NCBI GenBank assembly: GCA_011799875.1
Contig: CM022303.1
Coordinates: 299,224,362 to 299,288,361, forward strand
DNA from: Thinopyrum elongatum
Lineage: Eukaryota > Streptophyta > Magnoliopsida > Poales > Poaceae
Reading direction: 5' to 3'
DNA: 64,000 nt
A model generated the notes under the pieces. The model saw nothing but the letters and a program-made list of their open reading frames with translations. It had not been told where the DNA came from and ran no database searches. The stretch's first letter is position 1, and each line of letters begins with the position of its first letter. Both the position numbers and the translations under genes were made by a program. Shown here in pieces: positions 45,801-57,058 of the stretch.

Positions 45801-47277
45801 TCGTCTATCAAGTACCGTTGTTATGCATGTTCCTTTGCATCTAGTTGGTTACATGCTTACTTGGTAGTGTTCTTGCTATGTTCTTGCATGGTATTTTTTT
45901 ATGATGCTAGTAGTCATGCTATGCTCATGTGTAATGTTTTGCTTATACTCGTCAGTATGCCATGCTCATTTGGATATATGCTTCATTGTGGTTATGCTCT
46001 ATGATTATGTTGCACCTCCATGCTTATGTTGATATCCTGCTCATGCGTTATAGTTGCATCATATTTTATTATGGCTCAGCTCATTGCATTCAAGTTTAAC
46101 CGGAGAATAATGAACTTGAATCATGCCTCTCGCCGGTGCCTCCAACGAGGGAAGGTTATGGGCGTGCGCTACCCTGATCAGGTAGGCGGACATAAACCTT
46201 GTGTGTCTGTTGTTGTTGTAAGGATCCTTGTCCCCATTTGGGACCATTTATGTTTTGCCACGACGATGGCCATTGGGTGTCACGAGTTGACACGGGGCCA
46301 CCCAGGACTTAGCCCAAAGGGGAGTTTGTCGGAGTGGCTGGGAGAGTGTGATGGCAATAGATCGGTTTTGTCAGAATGCCGTTGGTCCACCCAAATGGGA
46401 GTGCGAGGCCATGGGTTCCGTGGTGTGGGTACAGTGTACTAACCTCTGTAGAGTGTGTGTTTAAATCTATCGATAGCCGCGCCCGCGGATATGGGCCCAG
46501 TTCGTAGTCAGTCACACTATGAGCCAACTATAATAATAATAACTTGATTAATAATAACCCCGGTTCGATGATGAGAAAGAAGTTGGTTGTGATCAAGAGA
46601 GGATCACGGAGGTATCGTGGATACCGAGGTTGGTAAGTGGATGTATGAGATGGTTACAAGGTAACCGCCGTATAAGAGTAAGTTGGTGCATGATAATGTT
46701 AACCTGTTACATGTAGTATCATCATGTTCATATGCTCATGCTATGCTTGTTCTAGCCGTATCATCTTCAGTTTGTGCATGCCATATTGTTCTGTTAGTAT
46801 CATGCTCATGATTGCTTTAACCTGCTAATGCCATGCTGTTGTTTGTCTTGACTGCTTTTGGTTAATTGTGAGCTTGCAAGTACATTCAATGTACTGACCT
46901 GGTGTGTCATGCCAGTTTGCAGGTCGTGCCTGGATTGCTTGCTTGTTTGGTGTCGTTCCTGTGTTCGCGAGCTAGGATAAACATTCCAGCCAGAGTCCCT
47001 GCGGATTGGAGTCCATCATCGTCGTTCGTTGTTCCGCTGCCAGTAGAGGTTCCGCTGCCTCGAGTTGTTATGCTGCTTGCATAGAGCAACTGTGGTTGGA
47101 GTAGCATCGCCGTGCCGGTGTTATTCATTGTAATATCGGAGACCTTGTATTCATATTCGTGTTGTAATAGAAATTTGGTTTGTTCTATGCTAAGCAGTGC
47201 CGTATTCCATTAGATTTCACCTCGATCTCTGGGCTGGAATACGGGGCGTTCCGGTTTCTCTGAGCCGGGGTGCCACA
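42877..47277 (+). repeat. 3' LTR, Tekay-like element
   Basis: Pairs with 35694-39802. TATTTAA at 44447-44453; extra GC-rich block about 44605-44658; tandem duplication 44915-45526; near-palindrome 46879-46895; an 18-bp repeat around GGTTCCGCTGCC near 47050. It ends GTGCCACA before TTTAT. Confidence 0.92.
44915..45526 (+). repeat. 2 x 306-bp tandem duplication in Tekay-like 3' LTR
   Basis: The copies 44915-45220 and 45221-45526 both start CTTTTATCTGAAAATG and are almost identical. The 5' LTR has one copy (about 37670-37975), so the duplication arose after, or during, insertion. Confidence 0.9.
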
Positions 47278-47282
47278 TTTAT

Positions 47283-47966
47283 GATGATTATATTGATGAA
47301 AGTGGGTTTGGAAGAGTGTCAACTCTAGGTACTAATGATCCCACTATTTTGGAGGGTGTTGAATCTTATTATAATGATAAAAGTGGATTTGGAGAGGTCA
47401 TGACTTTATTTAGTAATGATTCCACTATTTCGGAAGAGGTTCTAATTGATTATGAGAATAAAGTTGCTATCTATGATGATTATTGTGATGACATGTATGC
47501 TATAAAGAATAATGATAACCATGAAATTTGTCATCATGATTTTAGTGCTCAAATTGATTATGTAAATCAAGTATTTCATGATAGTTATTTTGTTAAATTT
47601 GCTCCCACTATTATGAATGAGAAGAATTTTGCTTATGTGGAGAGTAGTAAAATTTCTATGCATGTGGATCATGAAGAGAATGCTTTATGTCATAGTTATA
47701 TTGTTGAATTCATTCATGATGCTACTGAAAATTATTATGAGGGAGGAATATACACTTGTAGGAATAGCAATAATATCAAGTTTCCTCTCTATGTATTGAG
47801 AATCTTGAAGTTATGCTTGGTTTGCCTTCCTATGCAAGTTGATTCTTGTTCCTATAAATTGTTTGCTCACAAAATCCCTATGCATAGGAAGTGGGTTAGA
47901 CTTAAATGTGCTAGTCATATGCTTCATGATGCTCCCATTATGTTTCAATTCTTATCTTTTATGTGA
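47283..47966 (+). CDS. Acidic ORF of Athila-like element, 3' segment
   Basis: The frame resumes in phase immediately after the TTTAT target duplication and runs to TGA at 47964-47966. The two segments together give about 325 codons. The segment holds the repeated phrase ESGFGRVSTLG / KSGFGEVMTLF and many D, N and Y residues, then a basic C-terminus (HKIPMHRKWVRLKCASHM). No known catalytic motif. Its function is unknown, though the frame is undamaged apart from the insertion. Confidence 0.6.
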   Translation, partial: DDYIDESGFGRVSTLGTNDPTILEGVESYYNDKSGFGEVMTLFSNDSTISEEVLIDYENKVAIYDDYCDDMYAIKNNDNHEICHHDFSAQIDYVNQVFHDSYFVKFAPTIMNEKNFAYVESSKISMHVDHEENALCHSYIVEFIHDATENYYEGGIYTCRNSNNIKFPLYVLRILKLCLVCLPMQVDSCSYKLFAHKIPMHRKWVRLKCASHMLHDAPIMFQFLSFM

Positions 47967-48611
47967 GCATCATTGAAATCATCATGCCTAGCTAAAAAGG
48001 CATTAAAGAAAAGCGCTTGTTGGGAGACAACCCAATATTTACCCCTACTGTTTTTGGGTGTTCACATGATTAAGCTACTATAGTAATCATGTTTTATAGC
48101 TTTTTTTTGAATAAAGTGGCAAGTAAAGCCTTTGGGATAGTGTGGTTGATAGTTGATTTGATTCTGTGCAAAAACAGAAACTTTTGCATCCAGTACAGAA
48201 ATTCCTATCTTTCACTGGAACGTGGAAATATTCTGAATGTTTTACAGTTTATTATTATACAAATTTTCTGCGTTTTCCTAATTTTTCAGAATTTTTGGAG
48301 TTACATAAGTATGACATAAATTCATATCTTTACAGACTGTTCTGTTTTTAACAGATTCTGTTTTCGATGCATAGTTTGCTTGTATTCTAGTTTCTATGGC
48401 TTATATTGCTTAATATAAATTGTGGAAATGATAAGTTACAGTAGGCATTGTGTGAGAACAATTATGAATCTTGTCTTGACAGTACCAAAGTGAATGATTT
48501 GTTTTATCATACTAACCCATCTCACGAAGTTCCGTTAAGTTTTGTGTGATTGAAGTTTTCAAGTTTTGGGTGAGATATCGATATGAGGAGAATAAGGAGT
48601 GACAAGACCCT

Positions 48612-48698
48612 AAGCTTGGGGATTCCCAAGGCACCTCAAGGTAATATTCAAGGAATATCCAAGCAACTAAGCTTGGGGATGCCCTGGAAGGCATCCCC
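48612..48698 (+). repeat. PPT-like hairpin repeats, first pair
   Basis: AAGCTTGGGGATTCCCAAGG at 48612 (degraded stem). At 48669-48698, AAGCTTGGGGATGCC, a six-base loop CTGGAA, then GGCATCCCC gives a perfect 9-bp stem. Each begins with the same bases as the true tract at 51233. Confidence 0.75.
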
Positions 48699-49339
48699 TC
48701 TTTCGTCTCCAACATTATCGGTAACCTTACTTGGAGCTATATTTCATTCATCACATGATATGAGTTTTGCTTGGAGCGTCATTTTATTTTATTAGTATTT
48801 GCTTTATTTTATTTAGAGTAATGTTTTTCATCTTTTATTTCAATAAAAGTGTCAAGTATAGCCTTTACCATGCTTATTTTGCAAGTCTATATGTTGCTGT
48901 TTTGAAAACAGAAAGTTTTCTATCGTTGTCTGAATTCTTATGGAAAGTCAGACCATGATAAAATCTTAAAAAAATTACACAATGAGTAACAACAAATTTT
49001 ATACAGTTTGGTCATTTTTCATAAGTTTTGGAGTTAGGTAAGTATGAGTACAATTACACTCTTTACAGACTGTCCTGTTTAGACAGATTGCTGTTATGTT
49101 TGCATATGTTTGCTTGTTTAGTGATTCTATTTGAGGATAGGAGTATTAAATATGCAGAGGGATTTAGTATGCAATGTCAAATTATAATTTTAGTGATTTT
49201 CTACAGTAGAGAATGATAAGGCTTTGCATTTGATTTATACTAACTTTTATCACAAGTTCTTGTTGAGTTTTGTGTGGATGAAGTTTTTAAGATTTAGGGA
49301 AACCGTGATATAAAAGGAATTAAGGAGACACAAAAGCTC

Positions 49340-49425
49340 AAGCTTGGGGATGCCCAAGGCATCCCAATATAATATTTCAAGAAGTCTCAAGCATCTAAGC
49401 TTGGGGATGCCCCGGTTGGCATCCC
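49340..49425 (+). repeat. PPT-like hairpin repeats, second pair
   Basis: Copies at 49340-49365 (GGGATGCC, loop CAA, GGCATCCC) and 49397-49425 (GGGATGCC, loop CCGGTT, GGCATCCC). Both are perfect stems preceded by AAGCTTG. They sit at the same relative positions as the first pair within the duplicated block. Confidence 0.8.
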
Positions 49426-51232
49426 ACCTTTCTTCATCAAGAATTATTAGTTAGTATCGGTTGAGCCTAAGTTTTTGCTTCTTCACATGATGTGTGCTAT
49501 TTTTAGAATGTCATTTTATTTTTCTTGTTGTTTGAATAAAATACTTAAGATCTAAATTATTATTTTTGTGAGAGAGTCTTCACATGGCTACTTAATTATT
49601 TGACTACTCATTGATCTTCACTTATATCTTTTTGGAGTAGTTTGTCATTTACTCGTGTGCTTCACTTATATCCTATTAGTAAATGGTTGAATGAATTGAA
49701 TATCATAAATCTGAAATTATATATGTTTCATATGCTTATCCCATGGGGAGTAATGACTTCACATATAAGAAGTATAGGTGGTAAATTTATTGAAAATTAG
49801 CAAACATAGTATTGGTCACTTAAACAATTCATGAAAGAATATTGAAGGAAGAGAGATTTCACATATAAATATACTATCTTGGACATCTTCTATGATTGTG
49901 AGCCCCATTAATTATTTTCAAACTTGATCAAATTAGTTGAAGTTGGACAAGGAATACAACATAATGAGTTATGTTTGGGTATATTTGTATAGAAGTTATA
50001 TTGTTATGGATCCTCCAACATGTGGTGCTTGCTATTTAGAATCTTTTGCTAGCCAAAATTTCTGTACTAAGCGGGAATACTGCTTGTGCATCCAAAATCC
50101 TTGAACCAAGTTTCTTCCATGAGTGTCCACCATATCTACCTATATGCGGTATTTACCTGTCGTTCCAAGTAAATTTGCATGTGCCAAACTCTAAACCTTC
50201 AAATAATAATCTGTTTTGTATGCCCGAATTGCTCATGTAGCGACTAGGGGCTGTCAGTATCTTCCATGCTAGGTGGGTTATTCTCACGATGAGTGTTGAT
50301 TCACTTGTCATTCACGAGAGAGTGGCTGGTAATTGGGATGCCCAGTCCTATGATCAAAAGATCAAAAACAAAATTTCAGATAATTAAACAAAACTCCCCT
50401 AGGATTGTTGTTGGTATGGACGGTACCCGTTGTTTCGGATCAGCCGTGGAGTGCGATTGTTGGTGGAGGGGGAGTAAAAACTTTACCATTCTATTTGGGA
50501 ACCGCCTATAATGCATCTAGCATGGAAGATAGTGAGAACTCTTGGTTGTTATGTTGACAATGAAAGCATACCTCTCAAAATTATGTTCATCTCTGTTTTA
50601 AAAGCTTCGAGCTCTGGCACCTATGCAAATCCCTTCTTCCCTCTGCGAAGGGCCTATCTTTTACTTTTATTTTTGTTGAGTCAATTTCTTATTCCAACCT
50701 ATTATTTAGTTGGCAAGCATCATGTGATGGGGAAAGATGTAAGCATATATGGCCATTCAAATATATTTGATCATGAATTATTATTGTTGAAAATTATCTA
50801 TATGATAAATAAGTTGGGAGGCGAAACACTAAGCCCCTATCTTTCTCTGTGTTCGATGGATGCTATTTGTTCTAAAAATATGCTTTGAGTGGTAGAAATC
50901 ATGGAAGACTATATGATAGTTGAGTATGTGGGATTTGCTAAATCAAAGCTCTTACATAGAGCCTTCTTGAAAATAAGATGAATTGTAATTGTTTGATGAC
51001 TAAGAACTTAGTTTGTTAGTTTTCAAGAAAGTTTATTATCTATGCTTTAACATGTGAATAGCTTGCTACTTGATCATGAGAAGTTTTATGAGATGAGCTA
51101 CTATTTATGATATATAATGATGCTAGAAAAAGTGATTCAAATTATCATTGATCAAACTTGTGCACTTGTTAGCATTCACACTTCATAAATTATTTCTTTT
51201 ATCATTTACCTACTCGAGGACGACCAGGAATT

Positions 51233-51246
51233 AAGCTTGGGGATGC
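51233..51246 (+). other. Polypurine tract region of Athila-like element
   Basis: AAGCTTGGGGATGC lies directly before TGATACG of the 3' LTR and after CTCGAGGACGACCAGGAATT. This is the usual tract of Triticeae Athila-like elements. Confidence 0.75.
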
Positions 51247-52591
51247 TGATACGTCTCCAACGTATCTATAATTTATGAAGTATTCATGCCATGTTTACAA
51301 TAATTCTATATGATTTTGGTATGATTTGATTAGAACTAACCCGGACTGACGCTGTTTTTAGCAGAACTACCGTGGTGTCGTTTTTTGTGCAGAAATAAAA
51401 GTTCTCGGAATGGGCTGAAAATTTACAGAGAATATTTTTGGAAAATATAAAAAATACTGGAACGAAAAGATATCGGAGAGGAGTCCCGAGGCAACCACAA
51501 GGATGGAGGGCGCGCCCCTGCCTTATCGTCGCCTCGTGGGCCCCCCTGACTTGTCCCCGACGCCAACACCTCCTATAAATACCAAAACCTCCAGAAATAA
51601 ACCTAGATCGGAAGTTTCGCCGCCGCAAGCCTCTGTAGCCACGAAAAACCAATCGGGAGCCCGTTCCGGCACCCTGCCGGAGGGGGAAATCATCACCGGT
51701 GGCCATCTTCATCATCCCGGCGGTCTCCATGACGAGGAGGGAGTAGTTCACCCTCGGGGCTAAGGGTATGTACCAGTAGCTATGTGTTTGATCTCTCTCT
51801 CTCTCTCATGTTCTTGATTTGGCACGATCTTGATGTACCGCGAGCTTTGTTTTTATAGTTGGATCATATGGTGTTTCTTCCCTCTCTATCTCTTGTTGTG
51901 ATGAATTGAGTCTTGCTCTTTGAAGTTTCGTTATGTTGGATTGAGTATTGGATTTGAGAACACTTGATGTATGTCTTGCGATGGGATATCTGTGGTGACA
52001 ATGGGATGTTCTATTGATTCACTTGATTTATGTTTTGGCACTCAACTCACGGATTCCCGAGGTGACATTGGGGTAATCTATGCATAGGGGTTGATGCATG
52101 TTTTCGTCCTATGTTCTCCGATAGAAACTTTGGAGTGACTCTTTGTTGCACGTTGAGGGATTGCCATATGATTTAATTATATTATCATTGTTGAGAGAAC
52201 TTGCACTAGTGAAAGTATGAACCCTAGGCCTTGTTTTCAAGCATTGCAATACCGTTTTTGCTCACTTTTGTTACTTGTTACATTTCTGTTTTTATATTTT
52301 CATATTACAAAAACCTATATCTACTATCCATATTACACTTGTATCACCATCTCTTCGCCGAACTAGTGCACCTATACAATTTACCATTGTATTGGGTGTG
52401 TTGGGGACACAAGAGACTCTTTGTTATTTGGTTGCAGGGTTGTTTGAGAGAGACCATCTTCATCCTATGCCTCCCACGGATTGATAAACCTTAGGTCATC
52501 CACTTGAGGGAAATTTGCTACTGTCCTAGAAAACTCCGCGCTTGGAGGCCTAACACGAGTCTACAAGAAGAAGATTGCGTAGTAGACAGCA
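51247..52591 (+). repeat. 3' LTR, Athila-like element
   Basis: Pairs with 33852-35212; TATA box 51574-51581; ends GTAGTAGACAGCA. Scattered substitutions separate the two LTRs, and a short stretch near 51500 is absent relative to 34120-34135. Confidence 0.9.
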
Positions 52592-53330
52592 GGCCTCCTA
52601 CGGGCCGTAGCATAAATGGGCCTTGTGCGAGCGTTATAATCAATGGGCCTTCTACGGACCATACTATTCATGGACCAATAAAGGACCGCAATATGGTCCA
52701 TAAACGGGCTAGAGTGGAAATTGTCTGTTTATGGCCCGATCATAATGGGCCGTTAATAACCGATATGTATAACGGGCTTAAACGGGCCGTATTTGATGAC
52801 GCTAAGAAAACAGCCCAATGGATTAACGGGCCGACTTTAACAACGGGTTGAATTTGGCCCGCAAGCGGAACAGGCCAGTAACGGACCGGAAGTAATCAAA
52901 CGCTGGAAATGAGCCCAAGAATAAATGGGCCCTTAGAAGGCCGAAAGATCACACGGGCTCGAAAGGGCCCAATGGAATAATGGGTCGTTAATGGGTATAA
53001 AGCGATACACTGTTCATTATGGGCGAGTGTCACCACGGGACGTTAATGGGCCAAAGTTACATAGGGCCTCATATGGGCCGAAAGACGTCATGGGCCATGC
53101 ATGGGCCGGAAGTTACAACGGGCTAGAATCATATTGGACGGCCCAGATGCTGATACTGGGCCTAATTCGGATAGGCCATAATGGGCCGTGAGTTAGCGGG
53201 CTGTAAATGGGCTATATGCGAACAGGCCGTTAACAGGCTTTCCGTGGGCCGGGCCACTACCTTTTGACCAAGTCAAACGGGCCGGCCTTTTCACCTGAAT
53301 GGGCCACTGTTGGGTCGTGCCACGTGTCGA
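52592..53330 (+). repeat. CACTA subterminal repeats
   Basis: Dozens of short GGGCC/GGGCT/GGCC units in both orientations (AACGGGCCG, AATGGGCCG, TATGGGCCG, CATGGGCCA), typically 12-25 bp apart. They continue the units at 33781-33851. Arrays like this are the binding sites for TNPA-type proteins in En/Spm-like elements. Confidence 0.85.
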
Positions 53331-53744
53331 CGTATCATAGGCGCCTCCCGTCCAATGAGTGGACGACATCTGTCCCAACGCTGAGCAGACACGTGAATAC
53401 TCCGACGAATCAGAATTTTACACATGGAAAATCCCCATTGGTCCGGGTTGTTAACGGGTTATCTGATCCAAACAGGAACCCGATAGCTTAACGGCGACCC
53501 GTTACTGTGGATGCCACGTGTCGGTTACCCTTGACGAAAGGACTTCCATGACACGCCATTTATCGTCATGGAAGTGGACACTTCCGTGATGATAATTTTG
53601 GTATTGTCATGGAACACTTCTACGACAGCACAGGTATGACTATCTTGATTCCGTCATAAAATCGTCATGGATGTACATGCATGACAGAAATGTGACCTAC
53701 TGTGACAAACATGTACCATCACGGAAGTGGTTTTTTTTGTAGTG
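53331..53744 (+). other. CACTA right terminal region
   Basis: The GGGCC units stop. The last 200 bp contain inverted and direct copies of a TCATGGAAGTG/CACTTCC/ATGACAG word set and end GTTTTTTTTGTAGTG. The reverse complement begins CACTACAAAAAAAACC, as in abundant Triticeae CACTA elements. Confidence 0.8.
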
Positions 53745-54660
53745 AATATGAGTTATGTGATTTGGTGACCGAATGTTGTTCGGAGTCCCGGATGAGATCA
53801 CGGGCATGACGAGGAGCTCCGGGATGGTCCAGAGGTAAAGATTGATATATAGGACAATGCTATTTGGACACCAGAAAGGTTTCGGGATGTATCAAGTATT
53901 CATTGGGTCACCGGAAGGGGTTCCGGGAGACCTACGGGGAATATATGGGCCTAATGGGCCAAGGGGAGGCACACACCAACCCACAAGGGGCTGGCGCACC
54001 CTTTCCCTGGCTGCCGGCCCTAGGGAAGGAAAGGGGGAGGGCTAGCCCCTCCTGTCTTCCCCTCCTCATGGGAGAAAGGATAGGGGGGGGCGCCACCCTC
54101 CCCTGCCTTTCCCTGCGCGCCTAAGAAAGGCAAAGGGGGGCGTGGCAAGGGCAAGGCCCAAGGTGGCCGCCGGCCCCTTGGGGGAACCCTAGGCTGCCTC
54201 CCCTCCTCCCCACCACCTATATATATATATGTGTGGAGGGAGAGAGGCAATACACACCACGATCACCAAGCCGTGTGCGGCGCCCCTCTCCCTCTAGTTC
54301 ACCCTCGGTCATATTTTTGTAGTGCTCGACGGAACCCTGCGGAGGTAGTTGCATCACCACCGTCACCACACCGTCGTGCTGCCAGAACTCATCTACTACT
54401 TCGCCGGTCTTGCTGGATCAAGAAGGCGAGGACGTCATCGAGCCGAACGTGTGCTGTACGCGGAGGTGTCGTACGTTCGGTACTTGATCGGGCGGATCGT
54501 GAAGGTGTACGACTACATCAACCGTGTTGATAAATGCTTCTGCTAAACGGTCTACGAGGGTACATAGACACACTCTCCCCTCTTGTAGCTATGCATCTCC
54601 ATGGATAGATCTTGCGTGTGCGTAGAATTTTTTTTGTTTTCCATGCAACATTCCCCAACA
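53745..54660 (+). repeat. 5' LTR of Copia element, truncated
   Basis: Corresponds to 60670-61654 of the 3' LTR. It includes a short TATA region (CCTATATATATATATGTGTGG, 54218-54238 approximately), the GC-rich transcribed part and the end CATTCCCCAACA. Confidence 0.92.
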
Positions 54661-54661
54661 G

Positions 54662-54674
54662 TGGCATCATGAGC
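54662..54674 (+). other. Primer-binding site, Copia element
   Basis: TGGCATCATGAGC follows the LTR after one base. It is a variant of the TGGTATCAGAGC tRNA-Met site; the central bases differ, as seen in several Triticeae Copia families. Confidence 0.7.
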
Positions 54675-55889
54675 TAGGTCTATGCGTAGATGATATGCAC
54701 GAGTAGAACATAAAGAAGTTGTGGGCGGTGATGATCATACTGCTTACCACCAACGTCTTATTTTGATTCGGCGGTATTGTGGGATGAAGCGGCCCGGACC
54801 AACCTTACATGTCCACGCACATGAGACCGGTTCCACCGACTGACATGCAACTTGCTTTGCATAAAGGTGGCTGGCGGGTGTCTGTTTCTCCTACTTTAGT
54901 TGAATCAAATTTGACTACGGCCGGTCCTTGAAGAAGGTTAAAACAGCAAACTTGATAATCACCGTTGTGGTTTTGCGTAGGTAAGAACGGTTCTTGCTAG
55001 TTGCCCGTAGCAGCCACATAAAACTTGCAATAACAAAGTAGAGGACGTCTAACTTGTTTTTGCAGGGTATGTTGTGATGTGATATGGTCAAGACGTGATG
55101 TGATATACGGTGTTGTATGAGATGATCATGTTTTGTAATATCGACAACCGGCAGGAGCCTTAGGGTTGTCAATTAATTATTGTATGAAATGCAAGCGTCA
55201 TGTAATTGCTTTACTTTATCGCTATGCGTTAGCAATAGTTGTAGAAGCAATAGTTGGCGAGACGAACCCGATGCAATGATGGAGATCAAGGTGTCGAGTC
55301 GGTGAGATCATGACGATGCTTTAGAGATGGAGATCAAAAGCACAAGATGATGATGGCCATAACATGTCACATATTTTGATTGCATGTGATGTTTATCCTT
55401 TATGCATCTTATTTTGCTTAGAACGATGGTAGCATTATAAGATGATCCCTTCACTAAATTTCAAGATAAAAGTGTTCTCCCTGAGTATGCATCGTTGCTA
55501 AAGTTCATCGTTTCGATGCACCTCATGATGATCGGGTGTGATAGACTCTACGTTCACATACAACGGGTGTAAGACAGTTTTGCACAAGCAGAATACTTGG
55601 GTTAAACTTGACGAGCCTAGCATATACAGACATGGTCTCGGAACACTGGAGACCGAAAGGTCGAATGTGAGTCATATAGTAGATATGATCAACATAGAGA
55701 TGTTCACCATTGATGACTACAGCATCTCACGTGATGATCAGACATGGGTTAGTTGATTTGGATCATGTATCACTTAGATAACTTGAGGGATGTTAATTTA
55801 AGTGGGAGTTCATTTGTAATTTGATTAATTGAACTTAATTTATCATGAACTTAGTCTTAATAGTTTTTGCATATCTATGTTGTAGATCA
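54675..55889 (+). other. Copia untranslated leader
   Basis: About 1.2 kb between primer site and gag without credible ORF. Long leaders are usual in this Copia group. A short G/A-rich repeat (GATGGAGATCAAGGTG / GATGGAGATCAAAAGC) lies at 55278-55345. Confidence 0.65.
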
Positions 55890-56198
55890 ATGGCCCGTGC
55901 TACCGTTCCCCTAAATTTTAATGCGTTCCTAGAGAAAGCTAAGTTGAAAGATGATGGTAGCAACTACATGGACTGGGTCCGTAACTTGAGGATTGTCTTT
56001 ATTGCTGCACAGAAGAATTATGTCCTTGATGCACTGCTAGGTGACAGACCTGCTATAGGAGCTACTGCAGATGTTATGAACGTCTGGCAGACTCGATCTG
56101 ATGACTACTCGATAGTTCAGTGTGCCATGCTTAACCGGGACTTCAAAGACGTTTTGAACGTCATGGAGCATATGAGATGTTCCAAGAGCGGAAGTTAA
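55890..56198 (+). pseudogene. Copia gag, N-terminal part
   Basis: Likely start ATG 55890 (MARATVPLNF). It contains the Copia-gag phrases NYMDWVRNLRIV and YVLDALLGDRP. The frame is lost near 56180 and continues one frame over at 56177. Confidence 0.8.
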
Positions 56199-57058
56199 TA
56201 TTTCAAGCTAATGCCTGGGTTGAGAGATATGAAGTCTCCAACAAGTTCTATAGCTGCAAGATGGACGAGAACAGTTCTGTCAGTGAACACATACTCAAAA
56301 TGTCTGGGTATCATAACCACTTGACTCAGCTGGGAATTGATCTTCCTGATGAGAGTGTTATTGGCAGAGTTCTTCAGTCACTGCCACCAAGCTACAAAGG
56401 CTTCGTGATGAACTATAATATGCAAGGGATGACGAAAACAATTACCGAGCTCTTCGCAATGCTTAAGGCCGCGGAGGTAGAAATCAAGAAGGAGCATCAA
56501 GTGTTGATGGTTAACAAGACCACTAGTTTCAAGAAAAAGGGCAAGGGAAAGAAAGGGAACTTCAAGAAGAATGGCAAGCAAGTTGCCGCTCCCGTGAAGA
56601 AGCTCAAAGCTGGACCCAAGCCTGAAACTAAGTGCTTCTACTGCAAAGCGAATGGTCACTGTAAGCGGAACTGCCCCAAATACTTGGCGGATAAGAAGGA
56701 TGGCAAAGTGAACAAAGATATATTTGATATACATGTTATTGATGTGTTCCTTACTAATGCTCGTAGTAGCGCCTGGGTATTTGATACTGGTTCGGTTGCT
56801 CATATTTATAACTCGAGACAGGAGCTGTGGAATAAACGAAGATTGGCTAAGGACGAGGTGATGATGCGCGTCGGGAATGGTTCCAAGGTCGATGTGATCA
56901 CCATCGGCACGCTACCTCTACATCTACCTTCGGGATTAGTTTTAGACCTCAATAATTGTTATTTGGTGCCAGCGTTGACCATGAACATTATATCTGGATC
57001 TTATTTATTGCGAGATGATTATTCATTTAAGTCAGAGAATAATGGTTGTTCTATTTAG
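56177..57058 (+). pseudogene. Copia gag C-terminus, zinc knuckle and protease
   Basis: After the frameshift: gag core (WVERYEVSNKFYSCKM, SEHILKMSGYHNHL), a lysine-rich stretch, the CCHC knuckle CFYCKANGHCKRNC, then the aspartic protease motif WVFDTGSVAHI with catalytic D. The frame ends in TAG at 57056, in phase with the following part. Confidence 0.85.

Larger units (their letters stand above)
35694..47277 (+). mobile_element. Tekay-like non-autonomous LTR retrotransposon, nested in Athila-like ORF
   Basis: The LTRs at 35694-39802 (4,109 bp) and 42877-47277 (4,401 bp) start TGTAACACCCTGG and end GTGCCACA. Perfect TTTAT target duplications lie at 35689-35693 and 47278-47282. The primer site is tRNA-Met type, and the 3' tract ends CTCGAGGACGAGATTTCTTT then AAGGGGGGAAGG, typical of Tekay/Del chromoviruses. 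The 3.1-kb internal region has one 220-residue ORF and no pol. Differences between the LTRs include a 306-bp tandem duplication and a ~54-bp extra block in the 3' LTR, and about 90 bp present only in the 5' LTR. As the innermost element it is the youngest of the nest. Confidence 0.92.
47967..51232 (+). other. Long untranslated 3' internal region of Athila-like element
   Basis: About 3.3 kb without credible ORFs. It has four copies of the phrase AAGCTTGGGGATGCC followed by a complementary GGCATCCC (see separate entries), and paired blocks (48060-48720 and 48800-49430) that repeat the same order with divergence (AATAAAGTGGCAAGTAAAGCC / AATAAAAGTGTCAAGTATAGCC), so the region arose by an internal duplication. 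Confidence 0.6.
33852..52591 (+). mobile_element. Athila-like non-autonomous LTR retrotransposon (split by Tekay-like element)
   Basis: The LTRs of 1,361 bp (33852-35212) and 1,345 bp (51247-52591) start TGATACGTCTCC and end in CA. Flanking 5-mers GTCCT (33847-33851) and GGCCT (52592-52596) differ at one base and are taken as a mutated target duplication. Both flanks continue the CACTA subterminal repeats. The primer site TGGCGCCGTTGCCGGGGA and the lead-in AAGCTTGGGGATGC before the 3' LTR fit Athila-type Gypsy elements of Triticeae. Without the nested element the internal region is about 4.5 kb, with one acidic ORF of unknown function and no gag, protease, RT or integrase. Confidence 0.88.
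28061..53744 (+). mobile_element. CACTA (En/Spm-like) DNA transposon, left end missing, split by nested LTR elements
   Basis: The visible parts are 28061-33851 and 52592-53744; everything between belongs to a younger insertion. The right end is TTTTTTTTGTAGTG at 53731-53744, the CACTA terminal signature read 3'. Next to it are several hundred bp of GGGCC-type subterminal repeats on both sides of the nested insertion. A TNPA-like gene runs toward this end. No Transposase_21 (TNPD) sequence is seen, so the element is incomplete. I found no matching CACTACAAAAA left end. The position after TAGTG continues a Copia LTR from its interior, so the CACTA inserted into that LTR and the left side was later lost. 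Confidence 0.75.
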
